This document shows, piece after piece, positions 25,833 through 33,051 of a DNA stretch of 41,279 bases; the first letter of the stretch is position 1; each line of letters starts with the position of its first letter. Position numbers and translations under genes: made by a program. The notes under the pieces are model-generated. The model worked only from the letters and a program-made list of their open reading frames with translations, had not been told where the DNA came from and made no database searches. Source of the DNA: Hyphomonadaceae bacterium (GTDB lineage Bacteria; Pseudomonadota; Alphaproteobacteria; Caulobacterales; Aquidulcibacteraceae); the NCBI GenBank assembly GCA_021731815.1, contig JAKFWO010000021.1, forward strand, positions 1 to 41,279. Direction: 5' to 3'.

Positions 25833-26518
25833 ACGTCGCCGGCGATAAAGAAATTTCGGCCGAGCCCGGCCGGGATTGCCCGCTATGTCCGCGGCTGGTC
25901 GAATATCGCGCGGCCAACCGGAATGCTGAACCCGGTTGGTGGAACGGGCCTGCGCCCTCTTTCGGCAGCGCCAGCGCGCGCCTGCTGGTGCTCGGACTAG
26001 CGCCTGGCCGCAATGGTGCCAATCGCACCGGGCGGGTGTTCACCGGCGATCATGCGGGGAATTTGCTTTTTGCGACCTTGCTGAAATTCGGCTTTGCGGA
26101 GGGGGAATACAGCGCCGATCCAGGCGACAGCCTCGTTTTACGCCACACCATGATCTCGAATGCGGTTCGCTGTGCACCACCCGAAAACAAGCCGAATCCC
26201 GCGGAAATCCGGACTTGCGGACGCTTCCTGCGCGAAAGGATCGCATCGCTTCCTCATCTGCGCGTTATCGTGACACTCGGAGGGATCGCGCATGAAGCCT
26301 GTCTGCGCGCACTCGACCTCAAAGCGCGTCTGGCCCCATTCGCTCATGGGGCGTCGGCCGATCTCGTATCAGGTCAGCGGAAATTGCGCGTTGTTTCGAG
26401 CTATCATTGCTCGCGCTACAACACCAATACCGGAATTCTGACGGCCGCAATGTTCGAATCGGTGTTTTCGTCCGTTCGGGCGTTTCTGGACACTGAAGAT
26501 TCCACAAGTCCTGTCTGA
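25829..26518 (+). CDS. Family 5 (UDGb-type) uracil-DNA glycosylase, CTG start
   Basis: Excises uracil (and often hypoxanthine) from DNA in base excision repair; family 5 enzymes carry a 4Fe-4S cluster. Motifs are VLGLAPGRNGANRTGR, FTGDHAGNLLFATLL, ISNAVRCAPPENKPNPAEI and the closing SSYHCSRYNTNTG. Cluster ligands would be the early CPLC pair and the two Cys of the NAVRC...RTC region. The conserved N-terminus (CPRLVEYRAANR, GWWNGPAPSFG) lies upstream of every in-frame ATG, GTG or TTG. The frame is open back to a stop at 25742, and the best start is CTG at 25829. That codon has GAGGA 6 bases ahead and overlaps the NYN stop as CTGA. Confidence 0.85.
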   Translation: MNVAGDKEISAEPGRDCPLCPRLVEYRAANRNAEPGWWNGPAPSFGSASARLLVLGLAPGRNGANRTGRVFTGDHAGNLLFATLLKFGFAEGEYSADPGDSLVLRHTMISNAVRCAPPENKPNPAEIRTCGRFLRERIASLPHLRVIVTLGGIAHEACLRALDLKARLAPFAHGASADLVSGQRKLRVVSSYHCSRYNTNTGILTAAMFESVFSSVRAFLDTEDSTSPV

Positions 26519-26544
26519 ATGCCGACCGCCTTCGGGCGACAGGT

Positions 26545-27651
26545 TCAGGCACTGATTTTCAGCCGGTAATTTTCGCGCCGCAACCGGAAGGGCATGTGAC
26601 CTTCAACCAGATTCCCGGCACCGATCGCGTGCAGGAATGCGAGAGCGCGCTCGCGATCCTCGCCCGTCAGCCCTGCCAGATGGTCGAGCGCGCGCTGGAG
26701 CATCCACAATGGATAGGGCATTGCCGCGCGCTGACTTTTGACCTCCGCACCATGGGGACCAGCCAGCGTGAAATCCATGAGGCCGAGCATGCGCGGCGGC
26801 GAATCCTTGCCCGGATTTTCCCCCATCCATTGACTGAGGAGCTTCATGGTCTGCACGAGAACCGGCAATTGCTCGCGTGCCTGACGCCGCAGGATGGGGA
26901 GAAGGGTGTCCGGGATCTGGTCTTCCGAAAGGAATTCGCCACTGCCCCGGGTTGCGGGAAACTCCACCCGCTCAACCCATTCCGCCACGCGCGGCGCAAG
27001 GCGGCGCATCAGATCCCCCGAACGCGGGTCGCGCCAGAGATGGGCGTAAAGCGGCCCGATCAGCCCATAATCCCCGATCGATGGCCGAGTGCCGAACAGG
27101 AATGGATGATCGGCAAGGTGACGGTCGAACTCGCCCAGAAATGCCTCGTAAGAGGCCTCGATGGCCGGGATAGTGTTCGCATCGATGCCGAGTACCGGAA
27201 CGAATTGCCGGAAACGTGCACCCGCCTCGCGACCGGCCGCCAACCGGATTTCGGGTGAGGCACCGGGCGCGACCACCGCCCCGAATTCGCCGTAAACCCA
27301 TTCCTCATTATGATTCCAGCGATAATGCATGGCGGGAATGAGCAGCCATTCATCGCCATAGAGCTCGAGCAGCAGGGCAGCGAGCTTTTGCACGGCGCCT
27401 GCGGGGTAAATGGAAGGCACTGGTTCCAGCGCCTCGAAGTGATCGATGATCTCTGTGGTGTCCTGAATGATCTCGCCGCATTCCGTCCCGACCACCGGGA
27501 TTATCGGGATCCCGACTTTGGGAAGAATGATGGTGCGATAAATGTCTGGACTTGCGAGGATCTCCTCATAATCGACATTTTTCCAGTTGAGAAAAGCCCG
27601 CGCTTTGCCGGTATAGAGCGACAAAGGAGCGCCATAGAGATAATGGGTCAT
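26545..27651 (-). CDS. Glutathione S-transferase family protein, extended
   Basis: Soluble protein with an N-terminal thioredoxin-like GST domain (residues 1-80: YLYGAPLSLYTGKARAFLNW, VGIPIIPVV with the expected cis-Pro, DTTEIIDHFE) and an all-helical C-terminal domain (about 100-220). At 368 residues it is about 150 longer than a standard GST. The extra C-terminal part (from about residue 225) is helical and of unknown use. No catalytic Cys stands out in the N-terminal domain; Tyr or Ser near residues 11-13 could serve. The substrate is unknown. It lies convergent to the glycosylase gene and downstream of an SDR gene. Confidence 0.82.
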   Translation of the reverse strand: MTHYLYGAPLSLYTGKARAFLNWKNVDYEEILASPDIYRTIILPKVGIPIIPVVGTECGEIIQDTTEIIDHFEALEPVPSIYPAGAVQKLAALLLELYGDEWLLIPAMHYRWNHNEEWVYGEFGAVVAPGASPEIRLAAGREAGARFRQFVPVLGIDANTIPAIEASYEAFLGEFDRHLADHPFLFGTRPSIGDYGLIGPLYAHLWRDPRSGDLMRRLAPRVAEWVERVEFPATRGSGEFLSEDQIPDTLLPILRRQAREQLPVLVQTMKLLSQWMGENPGKDSPPRMLGLMDFTLAGPHGAEVKSQRAAMPYPLWMLQRALDHLAGLTGEDRERALAFLHAIGAGNLVEGHMPFRLRRENYRLKISA

Positions 27652-27691
27652 GGAATTCTGACCTTCGCGGGTAAAAATGGAGAAATAAAAT

Positions 27692-28489
27692 CTAATCCAT
27701 TCGTCTTATATTGGCGGCCGTCTTGCGCAGCAGGTGATTTTTCGCGGCACTCGGCAACAGCCAGTCCAGAAACACCAGAAATTTGGATCCTGCCCCGGTG
27801 ACCAGGATCGGGCGATTGCGCTCGACCGCCGCGATCGCCTGTTCAACCACCGGCCCGGCAGCCATCCATAACCATTTCGGCATTTTCGAGACCCCTGCAC
27901 GCGTGCCATTGGAATCGTGGAATTCCGAATAGGTAAAGCCCGGACACAGCGCCGTGACGTGAACACCGGTACCGGCGCATTCATGCCACAGCGACTGGCT
28001 GAAGCGGATGAGAAACGCTTTGACGGCGGCATACAGCGTGTGGCCCGGCCCACCGGGCAGGATCCCGGCAATGGACGCGACATTGATGATCCGCCCATGG
28101 CCACGCGCGATCATTCCGGGCAACAGCCGGTGGGCAAGCTCGGCCGGGGCGGTCGCCAGCACCTGAACAAAGGCGGCCTGATCGGCCCATGTGGTCCGTG
28201 CATAAACACCCGGCAGGCCATAGCCGGCATTGTTGACAAGCCCATCCACATGCCGGCCGGCCGCGGCAAGCCGGTCAACGATCATGTCCACGGCACCGGG
28301 AAGGGCGAGATCGGCCTCGATGACCAGCGTGCTGATCGAATGGGCGGCTTCAAGTTCGCGCGCGAGGCTGTTGAGCCGGTCGCCGCGCCGGGCGGTCAAG
28401 GCAAGGTCATAGCCTTTGGCGGCATAGGCACGCGCAAAAGCGGTGCCGATCCCCGCCGAGGCGCCGGTGATGAGAATGAGCCTGCGCAT
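27692..28489 (-). CDS. Short-chain dehydrogenase/reductase
   Basis: Classical SDR with a Rossmann fold, 265 residues. The cofactor motif TGASAGIG is at residues 8-15, with ARRGDRL after strand 2 suggesting NADP(H) preference. NNAGYG follows, then a catalytic Ser in NVASIAG and the YxxxK pair in LYAAVKAFL. The C-terminal part, ending in LLPSAAKNHLLRKTAANIRR, resembles membrane-associated lipid or retinol-type SDRs, but the substrate cannot be told. The ATG at 28489 has a GGGGGA about 8 bases upstream; an open frame continues to 28603 without SDR similarity. Confidence 0.92.
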   Translation of the reverse strand: MRRLILITGASAGIGTAFARAYAAKGYDLALTARRGDRLNSLARELEAAHSISTLVIEADLALPGAVDMIVDRLAAAGRHVDGLVNNAGYGLPGVYARTTWADQAAFVQVLATAPAELAHRLLPGMIARGHGRIINVASIAGILPGGPGHTLYAAVKAFLIRFSQSLWHECAGTGVHVTALCPGFTYSEFHDSNGTRAGVSKMPKWLWMAAGPVVEQAIAAVERNRPILVTGAGSKFLVFLDWLLPSAAKNHLLRKTAANIRRMD

Positions 28490-28824
28490 CTGAAAATTCC
28501 CCCTGACCAAAATATTCCGGCAAATCATACCCGGCAAATCATAAAGGGCCATTCCTGTGATCTGCGCCAGCCATTGCAACAGAGCTCGCAGGCTACCCGG
28601 CAATCGAGCTACCGGGCAATCGGGCTACCGGGCAGGCCGGATCCCGGAAATCGTACCGGATTTCTACGCCGTTGCGCCCGCGAGTTGCCAAGGCGGGGGA
28701 AAAGGCGTAACGCCGCCGGCGCGCCATCCGGGTCGTCTCGTATCGGGTACCGGTTTGCGCCAATTGTCGCCGGCACCTCCATCTCTGGAACCAGCCCGGA
28801 GCGACCTGAAGAAGGAACGTCCGC
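28490..28824. other. Divergent gap between SDR and kup genes
   Basis: 335 bases with no supported gene. It contains the 16-base tandem array at 28592-28639 (listed separately). The part next to kup is GC-rich, and GAAGGA about 8 bases before 28825 is the kup ribosome-binding site. No convincing -35/-10 pair was seen on either strand. Confidence 0.5.
28592..28639. repeat. Three tandem copies of a 16-base unit
   Basis: Copies of GCTACCGGGCAATCGG-like sequence at 28592-28607 (two changes), 28608-28623 (reference copy) and 28624-28639 (last bases diverged to GGCAGGCCG). The period is exactly 16. With no spacers it is a minisatellite rather than a CRISPR array. Confidence 0.85.
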
Positions 28825-30828
28825 ATGGCGTCGGACAAGACAGGCAGCGACAAGGCTGGTGGTCATAATGGCGGCCAGAACGGTGGTTCCAACGGTCACG
28901 CTGCTTCGAACGGTCATTCCGCCGTAAAGCCGGGTTTCATGGCGCTGGCCATCGGCTCGATTGGCGTGGTGTTCGGCGATATTGGCACGAGCCCGCTTTA
29001 CGCCTTTCGCGAAGCCCTCGCCCATTCCAAAACCGTCAATGAAACTGCCGTGTTCGGCGTCGTTTCACTGATGTTCTGGGCGCTGATTCTGGTGGTGACC
29101 GTCAAATACACCATTTTTCTCATGCGCGCCGATAATAAGGGGGAGGGCGGAACCCTGGCGCTGATGGCGCTGGCGCAAAATGCTCTCGCCAAGCGCTCGG
29201 TCATTGTTCTGTTCCTCGGCGTCTGTGGTGCCGCTTTGTTCTATGGCGATGGCATGATCACGCCGGCAATTACGGTGCTGGGAGCGATTGAAGGGTTCAA
29301 AGACGCGCCGCCTTTGTTCGGCGTGGATGTCAGTGCGCTGGCGACCCCCTATGTCACGCAGACGGCGGTCGTCATTCTGATTGCCCTGTTCCTCGTGCAA
29401 TCGCGCGGCACCCATTCCATGGCGCGCTGGTTCGGGCCCATTACCGTTGTCTGGTTCCTGACGATCGGCGCATTGGGGCTCATCCATATTTTTGGCGATT
29501 TCCGGATTTTCCAGGCGATGTCGCCCCATTATGCAGTGCTGTTTCTGGGCGAGAACAAGGTCCAGGCGCTGGTCATTCTGGGCTCCGTCTTCCTCGCGGT
29601 GACGGGGGCGGAGGCGCTTTATGCCGATATGGGTCATTTTGGCCGCTGGCCCATCCGCATGTCATGGTGGTGCTTCGTCCTGCCATGTCTTGTCCTGAAT
29701 TATCTGGGACAGGGCGCATTCGCGCTGTCGAACCAGTCCCGGATCATCCTGTCTTCGGAAGCAGGGCATACCCAAATCGCCAATCTGTTTTTCATGATGG
29801 TTCCCGAGATCATCTATTGGCCCATGCTGCTATTGGCGACGGTCGCGGCGATCATCGCCAGCCAGGCCGTCATTACCGGCGCATTCTCCATGACCCAGCA
29901 GGCGGTGCAATTGGGCTTGCTGCCGCGCATGGAGATACGCAAGACATCTGCCGCCCATTCGGGCCAGGTCTATGTTCCGCAGGTCAACACTTTTCTGCTG
30001 ATCGGGGTTCTTGTTCTCGTGGTGGTCTTTCAGACATCCTCGGGGCTTGCTTCGGCCTATGGGGTTGCCGTGACCGGCACGATGCTGGTGGACACCCTGA
30101 TCGCCTGGGTGGTGTTCCGGCAGATCTGGAAATGGGGTCTGCTGCGATCGCTGCTGCTCACCATCCCGCTTCTGCTGCTTGATATCGTGTTTCTGTCCGG
30201 CAATTTGCTGAAATTCTTCAATGGTGCCTGGGTTCCATTGCTGTTTGCGGCTGTGCTCATTGTGATGATGGCGACCTGGCGGCAGGGAACCTCAATCGTC
30301 GCGAGAAAGGTCAAGCGCGATTCCATTCCGCTTTTGACGCTGATTCAGGATCTTGCGTTCAAGGAACCACCCCGCGTTCGCGGGACGGCGATCTTTCTGA
30401 CCAGCGAGCCCGATCTCGCCCCCCCCGCTTTGCTGCATAATCTCAAACACAACAAAATCCTGCACGAATCCAACGTTATCCTGACGGTTCAGACCCTCGA
30501 GGTCCCACGCATCGATGAACAGGACCGGTTCGAAATCCTGATGGTCAACAAGGATTTCACCCGCTTGACCCTGCGGTTTGGTTTCATGGAAGAGCCCAAC
30601 ATCCCCAAGGCGCTGGGCGTGTGCCGCAAGCAGGGCCTGAAATTCGACATCATGTCGACGTCGTTTTTCCTCGGCCGGCGGACAATCGTGCCCGATCCCA
30701 AATCCGGGATGCCCCTGTGGCAGGATCGTTTGTTCATCTATCTGGCCAAGAATGCGACCACGGCCAGCGAGTTCTTCCATATCCCGACCAATCGGGCGGT
30801 CGAACTGGGCACCCAGGTCAGCGTTTGA
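28825..30828 (+). CDS. kup: Low-affinity potassium transport system protein Kup
   Basis: K+:H+ symporter of the KUP/HAK/KT family in the inner membrane. After a 37-residue Gly/Asn/His-rich cytoplasmic head comes the diagnostic first helix ALAIGSIGVVFGDIGTSPLY. It is followed by KYTIFLMRADNKGEGGTLAL, GAALFYGDGMITPAITVLGA, VTGAEALYADMGHFGRWPIR and FSMTQQAVQLGLLPRMEIR. About 12 membrane helices end near residue 490, and a soluble C-terminal domain of about 175 residues completes 667 residues, normal for Kup. The ATG at 28825 has GAAGGA upstream. It runs toward, and ends just before, the oppositely oriented radical SAM gene. Confidence 0.96.
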   Translation: MASDKTGSDKAGGHNGGQNGGSNGHAASNGHSAVKPGFMALAIGSIGVVFGDIGTSPLYAFREALAHSKTVNETAVFGVVSLMFWALILVVTVKYTIFLMRADNKGEGGTLALMALAQNALAKRSVIVLFLGVCGAALFYGDGMITPAITVLGAIEGFKDAPPLFGVDVSALATPYVTQTAVVILIALFLVQSRGTHSMARWFGPITVVWFLTIGALGLIHIFGDFRIFQAMSPHYAVLFLGENKVQALVILGSVFLAVTGAEALYADMGHFGRWPIRMSWWCFVLPCLVLNYLGQGAFALSNQSRIILSSEAGHTQIANLFFMMVPEIIYWPMLLLATVAAIIASQAVITGAFSMTQQAVQLGLLPRMEIRKTSAAHSGQVYVPQVNTFLLIGVLVLVVVFQTSSGLASAYGVAVTGTMLVDTLIAWVVFRQIWKWGLLRSLLLTIPLLLLDIVFLSGNLLKFFNGAWVPLLFAAVLIVMMATWRQGTSIVARKVKRDSIPLLTLIQDLAFKEPPRVRGTAIFLTSEPDLAPPALLHNLKHNKILHESNVILTVQTLEVPRIDEQDRFEILMVNKDFTRLTLRFGFMEEPNIPKALGVCRKQGLKFDIMSTSFFLGRRTIVPDPKSGMPLWQDRLFIYLAKNATTASEFFHIPTNRAVELGTQVSV

Positions 30829-30837
30829 TCAAGCCTC

Positions 30838-30866
30838 GTGCCAGCAGCGGCGAAACCGCCAGGCAC
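30838..30866. terminator. Hairpin between convergent kup and radical SAM genes
   Basis: A two-part hairpin: outer stem GTGCC/GGCAC (30838-30842 with 30862-30866) and inner stem GCGG/CCGC around a CGAAA loop. It fills the 43-base gap but has no T-run on either strand. Confidence 0.35.
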
Positions 30867-30871
30867 CGGTT

Positions 30872-31975
30872 TCAGTCGAACAATCCGGCTGTGGGATCGG
30901 CCCGCACGAGGCGTGCGGCGATGTCCTCATCGCGCTTCATGATCCGCTCGGCCCGGATATCATCCAGAATTCCGGCCACTTTTTTCTCAAAGAAATGGTC
31001 GCAGCCAAGGCACGGGCTGGAGAGGAATCGCCCCTTCGGGTCGGTAAGTGATGCAGCCTCAAAAAACGCCTCGCGAGACAGGCCTTTTTCGAGCCCCATG
31101 GCTTCGGGATCGCCGCGATTAAGCGCTTCAAACACCGGATGGCCGCGCAGACTGTCGAGAATATCGAGCAAACGTTCCTCGGTGAGATTGCCAAGCCGCG
31201 TCTTCGTCTTGATCCGGCAGGGAAAAAGATCGCCATTCGGCTCGATCGCCACTTCGGCCCCCGCAAATCCGACATTGAGGAAATTACGTGCGCCGAAAGG
31301 CCCGGCGCAAAGATTATGCGCGTAATTTCCGTCCGCCAGCCCATTGGCCAAAGCCCGGCCGCGAGGCCAGATCTCGCCGATATGGGATTTCGGGATGGCG
31401 TCGTAGAAGAGAAAAAACGGTCCCTCTTCCAGGATGTAATCGCGTTCGCTTTCGCCGGGCGAAACCTCGCTCACGTTGCATTCCCGCATCATCTGCCGAA
31501 TCCCGGCCCGGAATCCTTCGCGTGCTTCGCCGGAAATCCCCTGATGGAAATCGGAATTGCCGGCGATCATGATCATCCACACGCCGCGTTCGGTCATTTC
31601 CCGAATGAAGCGGGGCTGAAGCAGGTCGCCCGTGGTTTCCACCGCCAAACGAGCTTCAAGCCCCCAATATTTGGCCTGAATTTCATCGAGAATGGGGTAG
31701 AATAATTGCTCGCGCACGGGATCGATCAGGACCTCGCCGCCACCAATGATGATGCGACCGATTCTTTCGCCCGGCTTGCCATCGGGCCCAGGACGCGCGG
31801 GATCGAGATAAAGAAAGGTCTCCGGCAGGCTCGCAATTACCTTGCGATTGGTGCGCACGCCTTCTTCGACCAGACGGGTCAGTTCCTCGCCCGCATAGGG
31901 GCGGAAGCGGTCATCATTGCAATGCGCGCAAGCCCGGTGACAGGCCCAGGTCACCGCCCAATAGACGCTTTCCAC
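30872..31975 (-). CDS. Radical SAM enzyme with twitch-like C-terminal domain
   Basis: A 367-residue member of the radical SAM superfamily. The 4Fe-4S/SAM motif CHRACAHC (CX3CX2C) sits at residues 12-19, unusually close to the N-terminus. IGRIIIGGGEVLIDP provides the SAM-binding GGE motif. The C-terminal part has a Cys in NLCAGPFGAR, NGDLFPC (a GX4C pattern) and a late PCLGC pair, which together could hold one auxiliary cluster, as in twitch/SPASM domains. The full SPASM CX5CX3C end is missing. The GTG start has AAGGAG 6 bases upstream. Substrate and product are unknown; bfr and bfd lie upstream on the same strand, and no precursor peptide gene is obvious next to it. Confidence 0.85.
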   Translation of the reverse strand: MESVYWAVTWACHRACAHCNDDRFRPYAGEELTRLVEEGVRTNRKVIASLPETFLYLDPARPGPDGKPGERIGRIIIGGGEVLIDPVREQLFYPILDEIQAKYWGLEARLAVETTGDLLQPRFIREMTERGVWMIMIAGNSDFHQGISGEAREGFRAGIRQMMRECNVSEVSPGESERDYILEEGPFFLFYDAIPKSHIGEIWPRGRALANGLADGNYAHNLCAGPFGARNFLNVGFAGAEVAIEPNGDLFPCRIKTKTRLGNLTEERLLDILDSLRGHPVFEALNRGDPEAMGLEKGLSREAFFEAASLTDPKGRFLSSPCLGCDHFFEKKVAGILDDIRAERIMKRDEDIAARLVRADPTAGLFD

Positions 31976-32138
31976 ATCCGGCTCCTTCGGCGCACCGCCC
32001 GGGCGGGGTATGGCACCGTTTCAATGGGCCGATGGCGAATCACCGCCACTGGCATATTGATATTCATGCGAGATGGTCCGCGCTTGCGCAAGCATGGGGC
32101 ACCGGAACAGGGAATGTTCCCGCCCGCTGGTTCCCCCC

Positions 32139-32624
32139 TCAGTGCCCATCGACCCGAGGCTTATATTGCGACTGAAGATAATTCTGGAGCCCAATATCGC
32201 CCAGAACCGATAATTGGGTCTCAAGAAAATCGATATGTTCTTCTGTATCTGACAGGATTGTTTCCAGCACTTCGCGCGAAACATAATCCTTCATCTTTTC
32301 GCACAAGGCCACGCCCTCGATCAGGGTCGTCCGCCCGCGCACTTCCAGCGCGAGATCCGCGGCCAGCGACTCGGCCACATTTTCGCCTATCGCGAGCTTG
32401 TGCATGTCCTGCATATTGGGCAGGCCCTCCAGAAACAGGATCCGCTTGATCAGCAGATCGGCATGTTTCATCTCACCGATCGATTCGGCATAGGTCTTCT
32501 CGCCCAGCCGCTCAAATCCCCGGTCCTGATAGATACGGGCATGCAGAAAATACTGGTTGATTGCTGTCAGCTCGTTGGTAAGCACGGAATTCAGAATTTT
32601 GATGATCGCGGCATCACCCTTCAT
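32139..32624 (-). CDS. bfr: Bacterioferritin
   Basis: Haem-containing iron storage protein that assembles as a 24-mer. Residues at the expected E. coli positions are Glu18, Tyr25, Glu51, Met52 (haem ligand), His54, Glu94 and His130, in NELTAINQY, EMKHAD and EEHIDFLE. By direct alignment the residue at the usual Glu127 ferroxidase position is Thr, with Glu at 128 and 129. The ATG at 32624 has AAGGAA about 5 bases upstream, and the 161-residue length is normal. The bfd gene lies 108 bases upstream on the same strand, an iron-mobilising pair. The frame upstream to 32717 is not coding. Confidence 0.95.
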   Translation of the reverse strand: MKGDAAIIKILNSVLTNELTAINQYFLHARIYQDRGFERLGEKTYAESIGEMKHADLLIKRILFLEGLPNMQDMHKLAIGENVAESLAADLALEVRGRTTLIEGVALCEKMKDYVSREVLETILSDTEEHIDFLETQLSVLGDIGLQNYLQSQYKPRVDGH

Positions 32625-32732
32625 CGGGTTTCCTTTGCAGGTGAAAAAATCACGTGGCCCTATGGCGCATCGCCCGGGCCAGCGCGCATCATTCTGCGAA
32701 GTCGGGGATCGGGTCAAGCCGCCGGGTGAAGC

Positions 32733-32942
32733 CTATCCGGCTTTGGCGGGGCGAAGTTTCACGCAATTTGCCGCATCCGCCGGGCGAGCGGCACGAATGC
32801 GGTCCACCATTTCGGGCACGCAGCGCGCGCATTGCGCCTGACAGTGATGGTGCCGGAAAACATCCTGCGGCCGGCGGGCGCCCGCGGCCAGGGCCGATTC
32901 GACATCTGCCGGTCGCAACCCATTGCAATTGCATATATACAT
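32733..32942 (-). CDS. bfd: Bacterioferritin-associated ferredoxin
   Basis: Small 2Fe-2S protein that delivers electrons to bacterioferritin so stored Fe(III) is released as Fe(II). The 69-residue product has Cys at positions 4, 6, 38 and 41 (MYICNCNG and CARC), exactly the Bfd ligand pattern, plus two extra Cys at 34 and 60. The ATG at 32942 is fixed by the conserved start MYICNC; the longer frame upstream is not family-like. The tail is rich in Ala and Arg. Two Fur-like palindromes lie 40-100 bases upstream, in line with induction under iron starvation. Confidence 0.93.
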   Translation of the reverse strand: MYICNCNGLRPADVESALAAGARRPQDVFRHHHCQAQCARCVPEMVDRIRAARPADAANCVKLRPAKAG

Positions 32943-32983
32943 GCGAAATAACGCCTGTCGAAGCCATTCGATAGGCATAAGGT

Positions 32984-33002
32984 ATTGCGAATGAATTGCA
33001 AT
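32984..33002. promoter_or_regulatory. Candidate Fur box 1 upstream of bfd
   Basis: Nineteen-base imperfect palindrome ATTGCGAATGAATTGCAAT with outer arms ATTGC/GCAAT perfectly paired, the length and AAT-n-ATT core of Fur-type boxes. It is about 40 bases from the bfd start. Confidence 0.5.
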
Positions 33003-33022
33003 TTCAAGTGTCGTCCTGCGTA

Positions 33023-33041
33023 ATTGCGTCGCGTTCGCAAT
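33023..33041. promoter_or_regulatory. Candidate Fur box 2 upstream of bfd
   Basis: Inverted repeat ATTGCG, 7 bases, CGCAAT, 19 bases long like box 1 and sharing its ATTGCG...GCAAT arms, 39 bases away centre to centre. AATTGCGTCG is also directly repeated at 33022 and 33039. The core is GC-rich, so this is the weaker site. Confidence 0.35.
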
Positions 33042-33051
33042 TGCGTCGAGC

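Noticed and set aside
28592-28639. Short repeats considered as a CRISPR array
   Set aside because: The 16-base units are contiguous without spacers and there are no cas genes.
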